DNA from: Clostridiales bacterium
GTDB taxonomy: Bacteria > Bacillota > Clostridia > Oscillospirales > CAG-272
Length of the DNA: 18,718 nucleotides
Direction: 5' to 3'
Assembly (NCBI GenBank): GCA_003523225.1
Contig: DPGK01000016.1
Coordinates: 21,622 to 40,339, forward strand
The notes under the pieces are model-generated. The model had not been told where the DNA came from. It did not search any database and worked only from the letters and a program-made list of their open reading frames with translations. Positions 1-6,683 of the stretch are shown here, piece by piece. Position 1 is the stretch's first letter. Every line of letters starts with the position of its first letter. The translations under genes and the position numbers were made by a program.

Positions 1-48
1 AGGCGCAAAGAAAAAGCTTGGCAAAAAGAAAGCGCCATGAGAGGATTT

Positions 49-115
49 CGCCGCCTGCGGGCGGCGACGAGGGCTGCTCGCCCTCGACCGCGCCGCCTTT
101 TGAAAAAGGCGGGCG
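49..115. repeat. Composite of three consecutive hairpins, possible intergenic repeat element
   Basis: Three perfect or near-perfect inverted repeats follow each other with almost no spacing. They are CGCCGCC (49-55) with GGCGGCG (60-66), CGAGGGC (68-74) with GCCCTCG (80-86), and GCCTTTT (95-101) with AAAAGGC (104-110), the last extended by CGCC (91-94) with GGCG (112-115). No gene covers them. Such dense GC-rich hairpins followed by an A-rich tail resemble dispersed intergenic repeats, but no second copy lies in this window, so repeat status is inference. They may instead end transcription of a gene to the left of the window. Confidence 0.45.
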
Positions 116-163
116 AAAACTTCCTGCAAGCTGACGAAAGCCCTTGCTTTGGTCTACAGTCTG

Positions 164-203
164 GATAGGGCTGCGGCAAGCTTTGCTTTGCCGCAGCCCT
201 ATC
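164..203. terminator. Strong hairpin terminator, probably bidirectional
   Basis: A perfect 16-bp stem pairs 164-179 with 188-203 around an 8-base loop. It lies 57 bases past the stop codon of the minus-strand membrane protein gene. On the plus strand it is followed by a moderately T-rich stretch; on the minus strand no T tract follows. It probably ends the minus-strand transcript, and may also end a plus-strand transcript from the left. Confidence 0.6.
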
Positions 204-259
204 GTTTATCTGTTATTCGTCATTCGCAAATGCGGAGACACCGCATTGCCGCCGGTCGT

Positions 260-1003
260 TTACTCCTGCCCGTTATTTTCTCCGTCGGCGGGTCTTTCTT
301 CCGCGTCCCCGGAAGGAACGGCGGGTGCGTCAGTCTCATCCGCCAAAGCCGCATCTGACGTTGAAGCGCTCCCGGTCTCCGGTGCTGTCGGAGTCTCCGG
401 AGCGCCCTCGGTCGCGGGGACATGCTCCGCAGTATGAGACACACCAACAGTATCGGGCGGCAGACGCTTCAGCTTTGCTCCCGATATCGCGGCAAGTATG
501 AAGCTTGCAAGCGCCCAGATGTGTATTGCGACATCAAGAATGTCCGAAATATCAAAGCCGAACAGATAAAACGCGCCAAAAAGCCCCAGCGTATCAATTG
601 AAAACATCAGGGCTGTGACAATAAGCCATCCGTAATGCTTCTTTGCAAAGAAAAAGCAAAGAACGTAAAGCAAAAGTATTATCACCGAAACCACTATCGC
701 AAATACGAACAGCTCGTCGGGCAAAAATTCAAAGCCCTCCCAGCCGTTTGCGGGATCGGCGTAAATTTCTTCCGGAAGATGTCCGGTAAGCGCCGCCATG
801 TAGCTTGTCAGGTAATAAGGCACGCTCGCCGAAAAAAGAAAGTACGTGCCCCCTCCGGTGACTGACATCACAATATTCAAAACTGTAAGGGCGACTATTG
901 CAATGATATTGAACCGTGCGTTTGACAGGCGCGTCTGATATTTTGCGCGCAGCATTGCAGACTCATCGACCGGCACTGTGGGATTTATGCTGTTCTGATT
1001 CAT
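260..1003 (-). CDS. Hypothetical multi-pass membrane protein with acidic low-complexity tail
   Basis: I do not recognise this 247-residue protein. It has a short soluble N-terminus, then hydrophobic stretches at about residues 32-50, 97-120, 124-149 and 158-175, which suggests four membrane segments, with a possible re-entrant stretch near 53-70. Residues from about 183 on form a hydrophilic tail rich in Ala, Pro, Glu, Thr and Asp. The ATG at 1003 was chosen because GGAAAGGA lies 9 bases upstream; a longer frame reaching 1090 has no ribosome site and runs through the promoter. It is a single-gene unit, divergent from the polysaccharide operon, with its own promoter and a downstream hairpin. 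The tail is low complexity and says nothing about function. Confidence 0.75.
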   Translation of the reverse strand: MNQNSINPTVPVDESAMLRAKYQTRLSNARFNIIAIVALTVLNIVMSVTGGGTYFLFSASVPYYLTSYMAALTGHLPEEIYADPANGWEGFEFLPDELFVFAIVVSVIILLLYVLCFFFAKKHYGWLIVTALMFSIDTLGLFGAFYLFGFDISDILDVAIHIWALASFILAAISGAKLKRLPPDTVGVSHTAEHVPATEGAPETPTAPETGSASTSDAALADETDAPAVPSGDAEERPADGENNGQE

Positions 1004-1037
1004 GGTATTAAGTCCTTTCCTGCTGAGATATGTCCAC

Positions 1038-1066
1038 AGTATATCATAAATACAGCAAAAAATCAA
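1038..1066 (-). promoter_or_regulatory. Sigma-A promoter for the membrane protein gene
   Basis: On the minus strand, TTGATT (1066-1061) and TATACT (1043-1038) are separated by 17 bases, with an extended TGa motif directly before the -10. The expected start near 1031 gives a short leader of about 28 bases before the ATG at 1003. Confidence 0.75.
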
Positions 1067-1114
1067 GTCGTTTTGCATTATCAGGAACACACGGAATAAA
1101 AAAGGTCAAAGTCC

Positions 1115-1143
1115 TTGACATATCGGATGACACATGATATAAT
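1115..1143 (+). promoter_or_regulatory. Consensus sigma-A promoter for the polysaccharide operon
   Basis: TTGACA (1115-1120) and TATAAT (1138-1143) are both perfect matches with a 17-base spacer and an extended TGa before the -10. Transcription should start near 1150. That places the upstream ATG at 1151 at the transcript's 5' end, without a ribosome site, and supports the ATG at 1205 as the true start of the first gene. Confidence 0.9.
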
Positions 1144-1204
1144 TAACTAAATGTTTGTTCTTCCGGCACGGGTAAGCGTACCGCAGTATCGGGAAAGGAG
1201 TGCA

Positions 1205-1768
1205 ATGACCGAGCCTGATATATCCACCGCATCCTCCGGGTCACATCCCGAAGCTCCGTCGGTACGGTCGGTAGGTGCAAAGGAGCTTATGCCGCTCGTG
1301 CGCGAGCTGATAGACGGTGGCGCGTCCTTCCCGCTTATGGTAAGCGGAAACAGCATGGCTCCCTTCCTTCATGACGGGCGGGACAGCGTGATAATCACCG
1401 CGCTGGGAGACAAGCCGCTGCGCCGCGGGGACATTGCGTTTTTCATCCGCCCGGGCGGGGAATACGTCATGCACCGCGTCGTCCGCGTGTGCCGCGAAGG
1501 AGTTTATTTCCTCGGCGACGCGCAGACTGAGACCGAGGGTCCCGTACCCCACGAAAATGTGGTGGCTGCGGTCAATACCGTGGTGAGGGACGGCAGAATT
1601 ATCCGCCGCGGCTCTCCCGAATGGTGGCTTTTCGCCCATTGGCGCATCTTCCGTCCGCTTGCACCGGTACTCTCACCCATATACCACGCCTGCTGTCCGT
1701 CGCATGACCCGCAAAATGACGCCGAAAAGCGGTCAAAAAAGCAAGAAAGGAATATATCCCACAAATGA
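1205..1768 (+). CDS. S24/S26 signal-peptidase-like serine peptidase
   Basis: This 187-residue protein carries the S24/S26 peptidase core. The Ser-Met-Ala-Pro motif places the nucleophile at Ser50, RRGDIAFF follows at 73-80, and YVMHRVV has His90 where bacterial signal peptidase I has its catalytic Lys. Asp105 lies in a GDAQTE segment. The Ser/His/Asp arrangement matches the SipW/ER type. I see no clear membrane anchor, which is unusual for a signal peptidase; the tail is basic and hydrophilic. The ATG at 1205 follows GGAAAGGAG. The last bases overlap the next ATG as ATGA, implying translational coupling to the Wzz-like gene. A role in processing an envelope or polysaccharide-export protein is inferred from position. 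The substrate is unknown, and an active-site-like regulatory protein is possible. Confidence 0.8.
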   Translation: MTEPDISTASSGSHPEAPSVRSVGAKELMPLVRELIDGGASFPLMVSGNSMAPFLHDGRDSVIITALGDKPLRRGDIAFFIRPGGEYVMHRVVRVCREGVYFLGDAQTETEGPVPHENVVAAVNTVVRDGRIIRRGSPEWWLFAHWRIFRPLAPVLSPIYHACCPSHDPQNDAEKRSKKQERNISHK

Positions 1769-2544
1769 ACGAAACTGTTGACCTTAAAGCAACGGCTTTG
1801 CTGCTTCTGCGCAATATCTGGATGATCCTGCTGGCATTTCTGCTGTGCTTCATTATAACATACTTCACGCTTGAAATGCCGAAGACCCCGGTGTACTCGG
1901 CAACAGCGCTGATGTATGTTTCCAATATTTCAAACGAAAACTCCACCTCCTCGTACTATTCCTCCGGAAACCAGATAAACGCGCAGGCGCTTATCAACAC
2001 CTGCAGTGTAATAGTCAAATCAAATTCCGCCATAAGCAAAATAATGGAGGAGCTTGATACCATCGACGGAACTGCCGACGGCGTGTATACCAGCGCCGCC
2101 ACGGGAGTCAGCTACTCCGCCGGCGCCGTCAAAAGCATGATAAACCTCAGCTCTGTCAACAGCACCGAGGTCATGGCGGTCAGAGTGAGTTGCCCCGCTT
2201 CGGTGGACGCGGTCACGATAGCAGACGCTATTGTGGACGTTGTTCCGGTGGTCATTGAGGACACCATCCGCAGCGGCTATGCCAAAAAGGTCGATTCCGC
2301 CTATTTTTCCGGAATCAGCAACACTCCGGGACTTACCACTCCGTTTGTTATCGCACTTATCGCCGCAGTCGCGGCGGCGGCAATAATCATACTCATCAAT
2401 TCTCTTGACACACGCATCCGCGGGAAGGAAGACATCGTGTCGGTCTACAACGTTCCCGTAATAGGCGAAATTCCCGATTTCACCGGAAAAACCAACGAAA
2501 GGTACTATGCGCGCTATGAGTCCAAGTCTGATGAAAAAAGATAA
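1765..2544 (+). CDS. Wzz/CpsC-type chain-length determinant, tyrosine kinase modulator
   Basis: The 259-residue protein has the architecture of polysaccharide co-polymerases: a cytoplasmic start, one membrane helix at about residues 12-33, an extracytoplasmic domain rich in Ser, Asn and Thr, a second helix at about 197-216, and a short basic cytoplasmic tail including TRIRGKEDI and NVPVIGEIP. That last motif is typical of CpsC/CapA-like modulators next to BY-kinases. It would sit in the membrane, control polymer length and activate the kinase encoded next. The start overlaps the previous stop by 4 bases. The end overlaps the kinase gene by about 38 bases, so the pair is probably made in fixed proportion. 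Family assignment is firm; the polymer is unknown. Confidence 0.88.
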   Translation: MNETVDLKATALLLLRNIWMILLAFLLCFIITYFTLEMPKTPVYSATALMYVSNISNENSTSSYYSSGNQINAQALINTCSVIVKSNSAISKIMEELDTIDGTADGVYTSAATGVSYSAGAVKSMINLSSVNSTEVMAVRVSCPASVDAVTIADAIVDVVPVVIEDTIRSGYAKKVDSAYFSGISNTPGLTTPFVIALIAAVAAAAIIILINSLDTRIRGKEDIVSVYNVPVIGEIPDFTGKTNERYYARYESKSDEKR

Positions 2545-3325
2545 AAAGTCAAAGAACCACCGCAACGGTCCGGAAATGCTTATCGGGGATGACACCCCGT
2601 TTGCCGTTACCGAGGCGTACAAGACGCTGAGGACGAATCTGCTTTTCACGGCGGCGGCGCTTGAGGCGAACACGCCTCACAAAAATGCGTTTGTTGTCAC
2701 AAGCCCCGTACCGAACGAGGGCAAATCCACCACCGCCGCAAACCTCGGCATCGGCTTTTCGCAGACAAATGCCAAGGTGCTTATAATTGACGCGGATATG
2801 CGCAAGGCGGTCCAGCACCGTAATTTTCTTGCGGACAACTCGCGGGGGCTTTCCACCTGCCTTGTGAACCTTGACAGTCTTGCCGACTCGATACATCATA
2901 ACGTAAGGCGCGGTCTTGATCTGCTTCCGGCAGGTCCGACTCCGCCCAACCCCTCCGAGCTGCTCAGCTCTCCGTCAATGAAAAAGCTGCTCGACATAGT
3001 CTGCCGCGTATACGATTACATTATAATTGACACCCCGCCCATCACCGTGGTGTCCGACGCGCTTACATTTGCAGGCTGCACCGCGGGACTGCTTATGGTC
3101 ATACGTCCCGACGTCTGCCGCCATATTGACGTGCGCCGCAGCTTTGACAGCATCGGTCTTGCCGGCATTCATGTGCTGGGTGTGGTCATGTCGGATGTGC
3201 GCCAGAACGGCTCCGGCTACTATCGCGGCTACCGCCGTTACGGCAAATACGGCTACGGAAAATACGGATACGACAGCTACGGGCATAGCCCCACAAAAAA
3301 CGATAATTCCGGTGAACGATCATGA
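2507..3325 (+). CDS. CpsD/CapB-type bacterial tyrosine kinase (BY-kinase)
   Basis: The 272-residue protein is a soluble P-loop kinase of the BY family. It has a Walker A segment at about residues 66-75 (NEGKST core), Walker A' at 91-98 (VLIIDADM) and Walker B at 171-176 (IIIDTPP). Residues 238-258 form a tyrosine cluster with nine Tyr, the usual autophosphorylation site controlling polysaccharide polymerisation and export. Residues 36-44, EAYKTLRTN, are the typical family entry motif. The start at 2507 has GAAAGG 4 bases upstream; ATGs at 2516 and 2531 are alternatives. Translation overlaps the Wzz-like gene, which supplies the membrane activator. The end overlaps the glycosylase gene as ATGA. 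No phosphatase partner is encoded nearby. Confidence 0.92.
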   Translation: MRAMSPSLMKKDKKSKNHRNGPEMLIGDDTPFAVTEAYKTLRTNLLFTAAALEANTPHKNAFVVTSPVPNEGKSTTAANLGIGFSQTNAKVLIIDADMRKAVQHRNFLADNSRGLSTCLVNLDSLADSIHHNVRRGLDLLPAGPTPPNPSELLSSPSMKKLLDIVCRVYDYIIIDTPPITVVSDALTFAGCTAGLLMVIRPDVCRHIDVRRSFDSIGLAGIHVLGVVMSDVRQNGSGYYRGYRRYGKYGYGKYGYDSYGHSPTKNDNSGERS

Positions 3326-3897
3326 ACTCCGCGCTGACTGAAAAAGAGCTTCACTTTGCGGAGCTTGAGGAAAAATGCCGGAGCTGCCGCGGCTGCGCCC
3401 TGTCCGCGACCCGCACAAACTGCGTTTTCGGGGTGGGCGACCGGAATGCCGAGCTTATGTTCGTGGGCGAAGCGCCCGGCGAGCAGGAGGATCTTCAGGG
3501 CATCCCCTTCGTCGGACGCGCCGGTCAGCTGCTTGACCGTTATCTCTTTGCGGTGGACATAAAGCGTGAGGACGTTTATATTGCCAATATCCTCAAGTGC
3601 CGTCCCCCGCACAACCGTGACCCGCTGCCCGCCGAGGAGGACGCCTGCATAGGATACCTGCGCGAGCAGGTGCGGCTTATCCGCCCGCGCGTGATAGTAT
3701 GCCTTGGCAGGATCGCCGCGCTGCGCCTTATAAGCCCGGATTTCAAGATAACCCGCGACCACGGTGTGTGGTACGAGCGCGGAGGATTCCTGATGACGGC
3801 AGTTTATCATCCCGCGGCGCTTCTGCGAGACCCGCGAAAAAAGGACGATATGCTTGCCGATATGAAAAAGATAAAGGAAAAGCTCTCCTCCGTGTGA
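3322..3897 (+). CDS. Family 4 uracil-DNA glycosylase with [4Fe-4S] cluster
   Basis: The 191-residue protein removes uracil from DNA to begin base excision repair. Family 4 signatures are clear: GEAPGEQED at 49-57, GIPFVGRAGQLLD at 60-72, NILKCRPPHNRDP at 89-101 and YHPAALLRDP at 162-171. Cys22, Cys25, Cys93 and Cys109 fit the spacing of the four iron-sulfur ligands of the family; Cys19 is extra. Length is normal for the family. It is translationally coupled to the tyrosine kinase gene by a 4-base ATGA overlap although the functions look unrelated, so it may simply use the operon's promoter. Terminator hairpins follow at 3949-4030. Confidence 0.92.
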   Translation: MNSALTEKELHFAELEEKCRSCRGCALSATRTNCVFGVGDRNAELMFVGEAPGEQEDLQGIPFVGRAGQLLDRYLFAVDIKREDVYIANILKCRPPHNRDPLPAEEDACIGYLREQVRLIRPRVIVCLGRIAALRLISPDFKITRDHGVWYERGGFLMTAVYHPAALLRDPRKKDDMLADMKKIKEKLSSV

Positions 3898-3948
3898 GCA
3901 TCGGCTCAACCACTGCACTTTTCTATATTTGAACTGTATACACTTATC

Positions 3949-3973
3949 GGCGCGGCAATAAGTCTGCCGCGCC
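3949..3973 (+). terminator. GC-rich hairpin after the glycosylase gene
   Basis: GGCGCGGCA (3949-3957) pairs perfectly with TGCCGCGCC (3965-3973) around a 7-base loop. No T tract follows, so on its own it is a pause or processing hairpin. It lies just before the better terminator at 3996-4030. Confidence 0.45.
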
Positions 3974-3995
3974 GTAACCATAAGAAGAATACAAA

Positions 3996-4030
3996 ACAGC
4001 CGGAACTTTTTTCTTACGGCTGTCTTTTTT
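3996..4030 (+). terminator. Rho-independent terminator of the polysaccharide operon
   Basis: ACAGCCG (3996-4002) pairs with CGGCTGT (4017-4023) around a U-rich loop and is followed by C and six T. A run of A precedes the stem. It isolates the operon from the feo promoter, which begins 11 bases later. Confidence 0.85.
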
Positions 4031-4040
4031 ATCTTCATAA

Positions 4041-4069
4041 TTGACATACACCGATAGTTATGATATAAT
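4041..4069 (+). promoter_or_regulatory. Consensus sigma-A promoter of feoAB
   Basis: TTGACA (4041-4046) and TATAAT (4064-4069) are perfect with a 17-base spacer and a TGa extension. Such a strong promoter usually needs a repressor. A palindromic operator overlaps the expected start site at about 4076. Confidence 0.9.
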
Positions 4070-4074
4070 AGTGA

Positions 4075-4092
4075 TTAGTTAAGGCTAACTAA
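4075..4092 (+). promoter_or_regulatory. Candidate DtxR-family iron operator of feoAB
   Basis: TTAGTTA (4075-4081) and TAACTAA (4086-4092) form a perfect 7-bp inverted repeat separated by AGGC. The 18 bases resemble the DtxR/IdeR-type consensus (TTAGG-TTAGGCTAA-CCTAA) and span the predicted +1, where metal-bound repressor would block transcription. That Feo is repressed by Fe(II) through a DtxR-like protein is inference; no such regulator is encoded in the window. Confidence 0.7.
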
Positions 4093-4126
4093 GGCTTCCG
4101 CATCACACTAAATGAAAGGTACAGAT

Positions 4127-4360
4127 ATGACACTTGATGAGCTGAGAATCGGCGGCAGCGCCGTAATAAAGACAGTAAACGGTGAGGGCGCGCTGAGACT
4201 GCGCCTGCTTGACATGGGGCTTATTCCCCGCACCCGGGTAAGCATGATAAAGATCGCTCCTATGGGTGACCCGATGGAGATAATGGTCCGAGGCTATGAG
4301 CTGACCCTGCGGCGCGAGGACGCGGCAAAGATCGAGGTCGAGGAGGTAGCGGACAAATGA
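4127..4360 (+). CDS. feoA: FeoA, ferrous iron transport accessory protein
   Basis: This is a 77-residue cytoplasmic protein with the SH3-like FeoA fold. It starts MTLDELRIGG, then LRLRLLDMGLIPRTRV and ELTLRREDAAKIEV, all typical. It partners with FeoB for Fe(II) import. The ATG at 4127 was preferred over one at 4112 because AAAGG lies 7 bases upstream and the product then starts at the usual family position. The stop overlaps the feoB start as ATGA, so the two are coupled. The leader carries the palindromic iron-type operator. Confidence 0.95.
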   Translation: MTLDELRIGGSAVIKTVNGEGALRLRLLDMGLIPRTRVSMIKIAPMGDPMEIMVRGYELTLRREDAAKIEVEEVADK

Positions 4361-6363
4361 TATTCGCGCTTGCCGGAAATCAAAACTGCGGCAAAACCAC
4401 ACTTTTCAACGCTCTTACCGGCTCGAATCAGCACGTCGGCAACTTCCCCGGAGTCACCGTAGACCAGAAATCCGGCGCGGTAAAGGGTCAGCGCGGCTGC
4501 ACCGTTGTAGACCTGCCGGGAATATACTCCATCCGCCCGTACACTCAGGAGGAGATAGTCACCCGTGACTTTATCATCGACGGCAAGCCGGATGGGATAA
4601 TCAACATAATCGACGCCACGAACATAGAACGCAATCTTTACCTTACGCTTCAGCTGCTTGAGCTGAGGATACCCACCGTCATCGCCCTCAATATGATGGA
4701 CGAGGTGCGCGCCAACGGCGGCTCTGTCAACGTAAAGCTGATGAGCGAACGCCTCGGCGTTCCCGTCATCCCCATCAGCGCCGCCAAGGGCGAGGGCGTA
4801 TCCGAGCTGGCGGACAAAATGGTGCAGACCGCCAAGGCGCGCCGCCTGCCAGCCGTCGCCGACTTCTGCGGGGACGGTCCGGTCCACCGCTGCATACACG
4901 CAACGGCTCACGTGATAGAGGACCACGCCAAAGCCGCAGGCATCTCGCCCCGTTTTTGCGCCACAAAGCTCATCGAGGGTGACGCCGACATGGAAAAACG
5001 GCTTGAGCTTGATGAAAACGAGCTTGAAATGATAGAGCATTCCGTCGTTGAGATGGAAAACGAGACCGGGCTTGACCGCAATGCGGCGCTGGCGGATATG
5101 CGCTACACCTTTATCGAGGACGTTGTTCGCTCCTCTGTCGTAAAATGCCAGGAGAGCCGCGAACACAGGCGCAGCGCCGCAATAGACCGGGTGCTGACCG
5201 GAAAATACACGGCTGTTCCGGTCTTCATTGCAATAATGTTCATTGTATTCTGGCTGACCTTTGACGTCATAGGTCAGAATCTTTCCGACCTGCTTTCCGC
5301 CGGAATCGACGCGCTTTCCTCTGTCGTCGCCGGGGCGCTTATAAGCTACGGCATAAACGACGTGGTATACAGCCTTGTAATAGACGGAATTTTCGCCGGA
5401 GTGGGCAGCGTTCTGAGCTTTCTTCCTATCATCATCACGCTTTTCTTCTTTCTGTCCATTCTTGAGGACACCGGATACATGGCGCGCATCGCCTTTGTCA
5501 TGGATAAGCCGCTGCGTAAGTTAGGACTTTCCGGGCGCAGCTTTGTGCCGATGCTGGTCGGCTTTGGCTGTTCGGTGCCCGCTATTATGGCAACGCGCAC
5601 CCTTTCCTCCGATCGCGACCGCAAAATGACCATACTGCTTGTGCCGTACATGAGCTGCTCGGCAAAGATACCCATCTACGCCGTCTTCTGCGCCGCCTTT
5701 TTCAAGGAATACCGGGCGCTGGCAATGGTTGCCCTCTACCTCGGCGGAATACTCCTTTCAATACTTGTGGCGGTCATCCTCAAGCATACCGCCTTCCGCG
5801 GTCAGCCCGTTCCGTTTGTAATGGAGCTTCCAAACTACCGTCTGCCCTCTCCGCGCAGTGTGCTTATGCTGCTGTGGGAAAAGGCGCGGGACTTCCTTGA
5901 GCGCGCGTTTACCGTTATTTTCACCGCAACGGTGATAATCTGGTTTTTGCGCACCTTTGACACACGGCTCAACGTGGCAGCCGACAGCGCCGACAGCCTT
6001 TTAGCTCTCATCGGACGTCTGATAGCCCCCGTGTTCAAGCCGCTCGGCTTCGGTGACTGGCGAGCCGTGACCTCGCTTATCTCCGGCTTCAGCGCCAAGG
6101 AAGCGGTCGTAAGCACGCTGGCTGTACTGCTCAACACAAGCGTGGCAGAGCTTGGTACGGTGCTTTCCGGCTTCTTCACGCCGATCTCCGCCGTCAGCTT
6201 TCTCGTTTTCACACTTCTCTACACCCCCTGCATTGCCGCAGTCGCCACAATACGCCGCGAGCTGAAGTCAACACTTGCGACCGTCGGAGTGGTAATTATG
6301 CAGTGCGCGGTGGCGTGGATCGCAAGTTTTGCAATTTACAGCATACTAAATCTCATTTTATAA
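4357..6363 (+). CDS. feoB: FeoB, ferrous iron transporter with GTPase domain
   Basis: The 668-residue protein imports Fe(II). The N-terminal GTPase has G1 at 7-14 (GNQNCGKT), the G2 threonine at about 34, G3 DLPG at 52-55, G4 NMMD at 112-115 and a G5-like SAAKG at 141-145. A helical linker to about residue 280 follows, then the membrane part, with two nucleoside-recognition gate repeats around LSFLPIIITLFFFLSILEDTGYMAR and ISGFSAKEAVVSTLAVL. Gln replaces the usual Pro in G1 (GNQN instead of GNPN). The protein is at the short end for FeoB and lacks a long C-terminal extension. It starts inside the feoA stop. A second promoter begins directly at its stop codon. Confidence 0.96.
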   Translation: MIFALAGNQNCGKTTLFNALTGSNQHVGNFPGVTVDQKSGAVKGQRGCTVVDLPGIYSIRPYTQEEIVTRDFIIDGKPDGIINIIDATNIERNLYLTLQLLELRIPTVIALNMMDEVRANGGSVNVKLMSERLGVPVIPISAAKGEGVSELADKMVQTAKARRLPAVADFCGDGPVHRCIHATAHVIEDHAKAAGISPRFCATKLIEGDADMEKRLELDENELEMIEHSVVEMENETGLDRNAALADMRYTFIEDVVRSSVVKCQESREHRRSAAIDRVLTGKYTAVPVFIAIMFIVFWLTFDVIGQNLSDLLSAGIDALSSVVAGALISYGINDVVYSLVIDGIFAGVGSVLSFLPIIITLFFFLSILEDTGYMARIAFVMDKPLRKLGLSGRSFVPMLVGFGCSVPAIMATRTLSSDRDRKMTILLVPYMSCSAKIPIYAVFCAAFFKEYRALAMVALYLGGILLSILVAVILKHTAFRGQPVPFVMELPNYRLPSPRSVLMLLWEKARDFLERAFTVIFTATVIIWFLRTFDTRLNVAADSADSLLALIGRLIAPVFKPLGFGDWRAVTSLISGFSAKEAVVSTLAVLLNTSVAELGTVLSGFFTPISAVSFLVFTLLYTPCIAAVATIRRELKSTLATVGVVIMQCAVAWIASFAIYSILNLIL

Positions 6364-6392
6364 TTGAAATCATACGAATAATGTGATATAAT
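6364..6392 (+). promoter_or_regulatory. Sigma-A promoter beginning at the feoB stop codon
   Basis: TTGAAA (6364-6369) starts immediately after the feoB TAA (6361-6363). TATAAT (6387-6392) follows after 17 bases with a TGa extension. A start near 6399 would drive the cysteine-rich protein and nfnAB independently of the iron operator upstream of feoA. Confidence 0.82.
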
Positions 6393-6459
6393 AGGCGTGG
6401 AAGTGAATCAAGCGTGCCATCGCATTGCAAGATCCCTTCCCGCCTTTGGGTATCGGAAG

Positions 6460-6648
6460 ATGAATATATATGATTATATAGTTCTGGCGATCGTCGCCGC
6501 GGCGCTTATCTGCGCCGTTGTTTTCATGATAAAACGCCGCAAAAACGGAGGTGGCTGCTGCGGCAGCGGAGGCTGCGGAAGCTGCGGCAACTGCCCGATG
6601 TCAGGCAGCTGCCCCAAGCACACGGACAGCGACAGGAAAAAACAATAA
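6460..6648 (+). CDS. FeoB-associated cysteine-rich membrane protein
   Basis: This is a 62-residue protein with one membrane helix (about residues 4-24), a basic KRRKN stop-transfer, and a Gly/Cys-rich tail with eight Cys, including CCGSGGCGSCGNC. That is the layout of the FeoB_associated family, small proteins encoded next to feoB in Clostridia. The cysteines suggest metal handling at the inner face, but the role is not established. I chose the ATG at 6460 because a GTG at 6397 falls at the predicted transcription start and would add a non-family N-terminus. The ribosome site for 6460 is weak (GGG about 9 bases away), so the start is less certain than the identity. Confidence 0.85.
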   Translation: MNIYDYIVLAIVAAALICAVVFMIKRRKNGGGCCGSGGCGSCGNCPMSGSCPKHTDSDRKKQ

Positions 6649-6657
6649 TCCAAACAG

Positions 6658-6672
6658 TGCCGCCCTGCGGCA
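6658..6672 (+). promoter_or_regulatory. Hairpin abutting the nfnA ribosome binding site
   Basis: TGCCGC (6658-6663) pairs with GCGGCA (6667-6672) around a 3-base loop. Its last base is the first base of the AAAGGAG ribosome site (6672-6678). It could tune nfnA translation or protect a processed 5' end. It has no T tract and is not a terminator. Confidence 0.4.
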
Positions 6673-6683
6673 AAGGAGCTAAA

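Noticed and set aside
1151..1204. N-terminal extension of the peptidase gene to the ATG at 1151
   Set aside because: This ATG lies at the expected transcription start of a perfect promoter and has no ribosome site; the ATG at 1205 follows GGAAAGGAG.
3277..4047. A long minus-strand open frame over the glycosylase gene and terminators
   Set aside because: It runs antisense through an intact uracil-DNA glycosylase gene and across two terminator hairpins. Long antisense frames are common opposite GC-rich codons here.
6397..6459. GTG start at 6397 for the FeoB-associated protein
   Set aside because: It overlaps the predicted transcription start, and the extra 21 residues do not resemble the family N-terminus.
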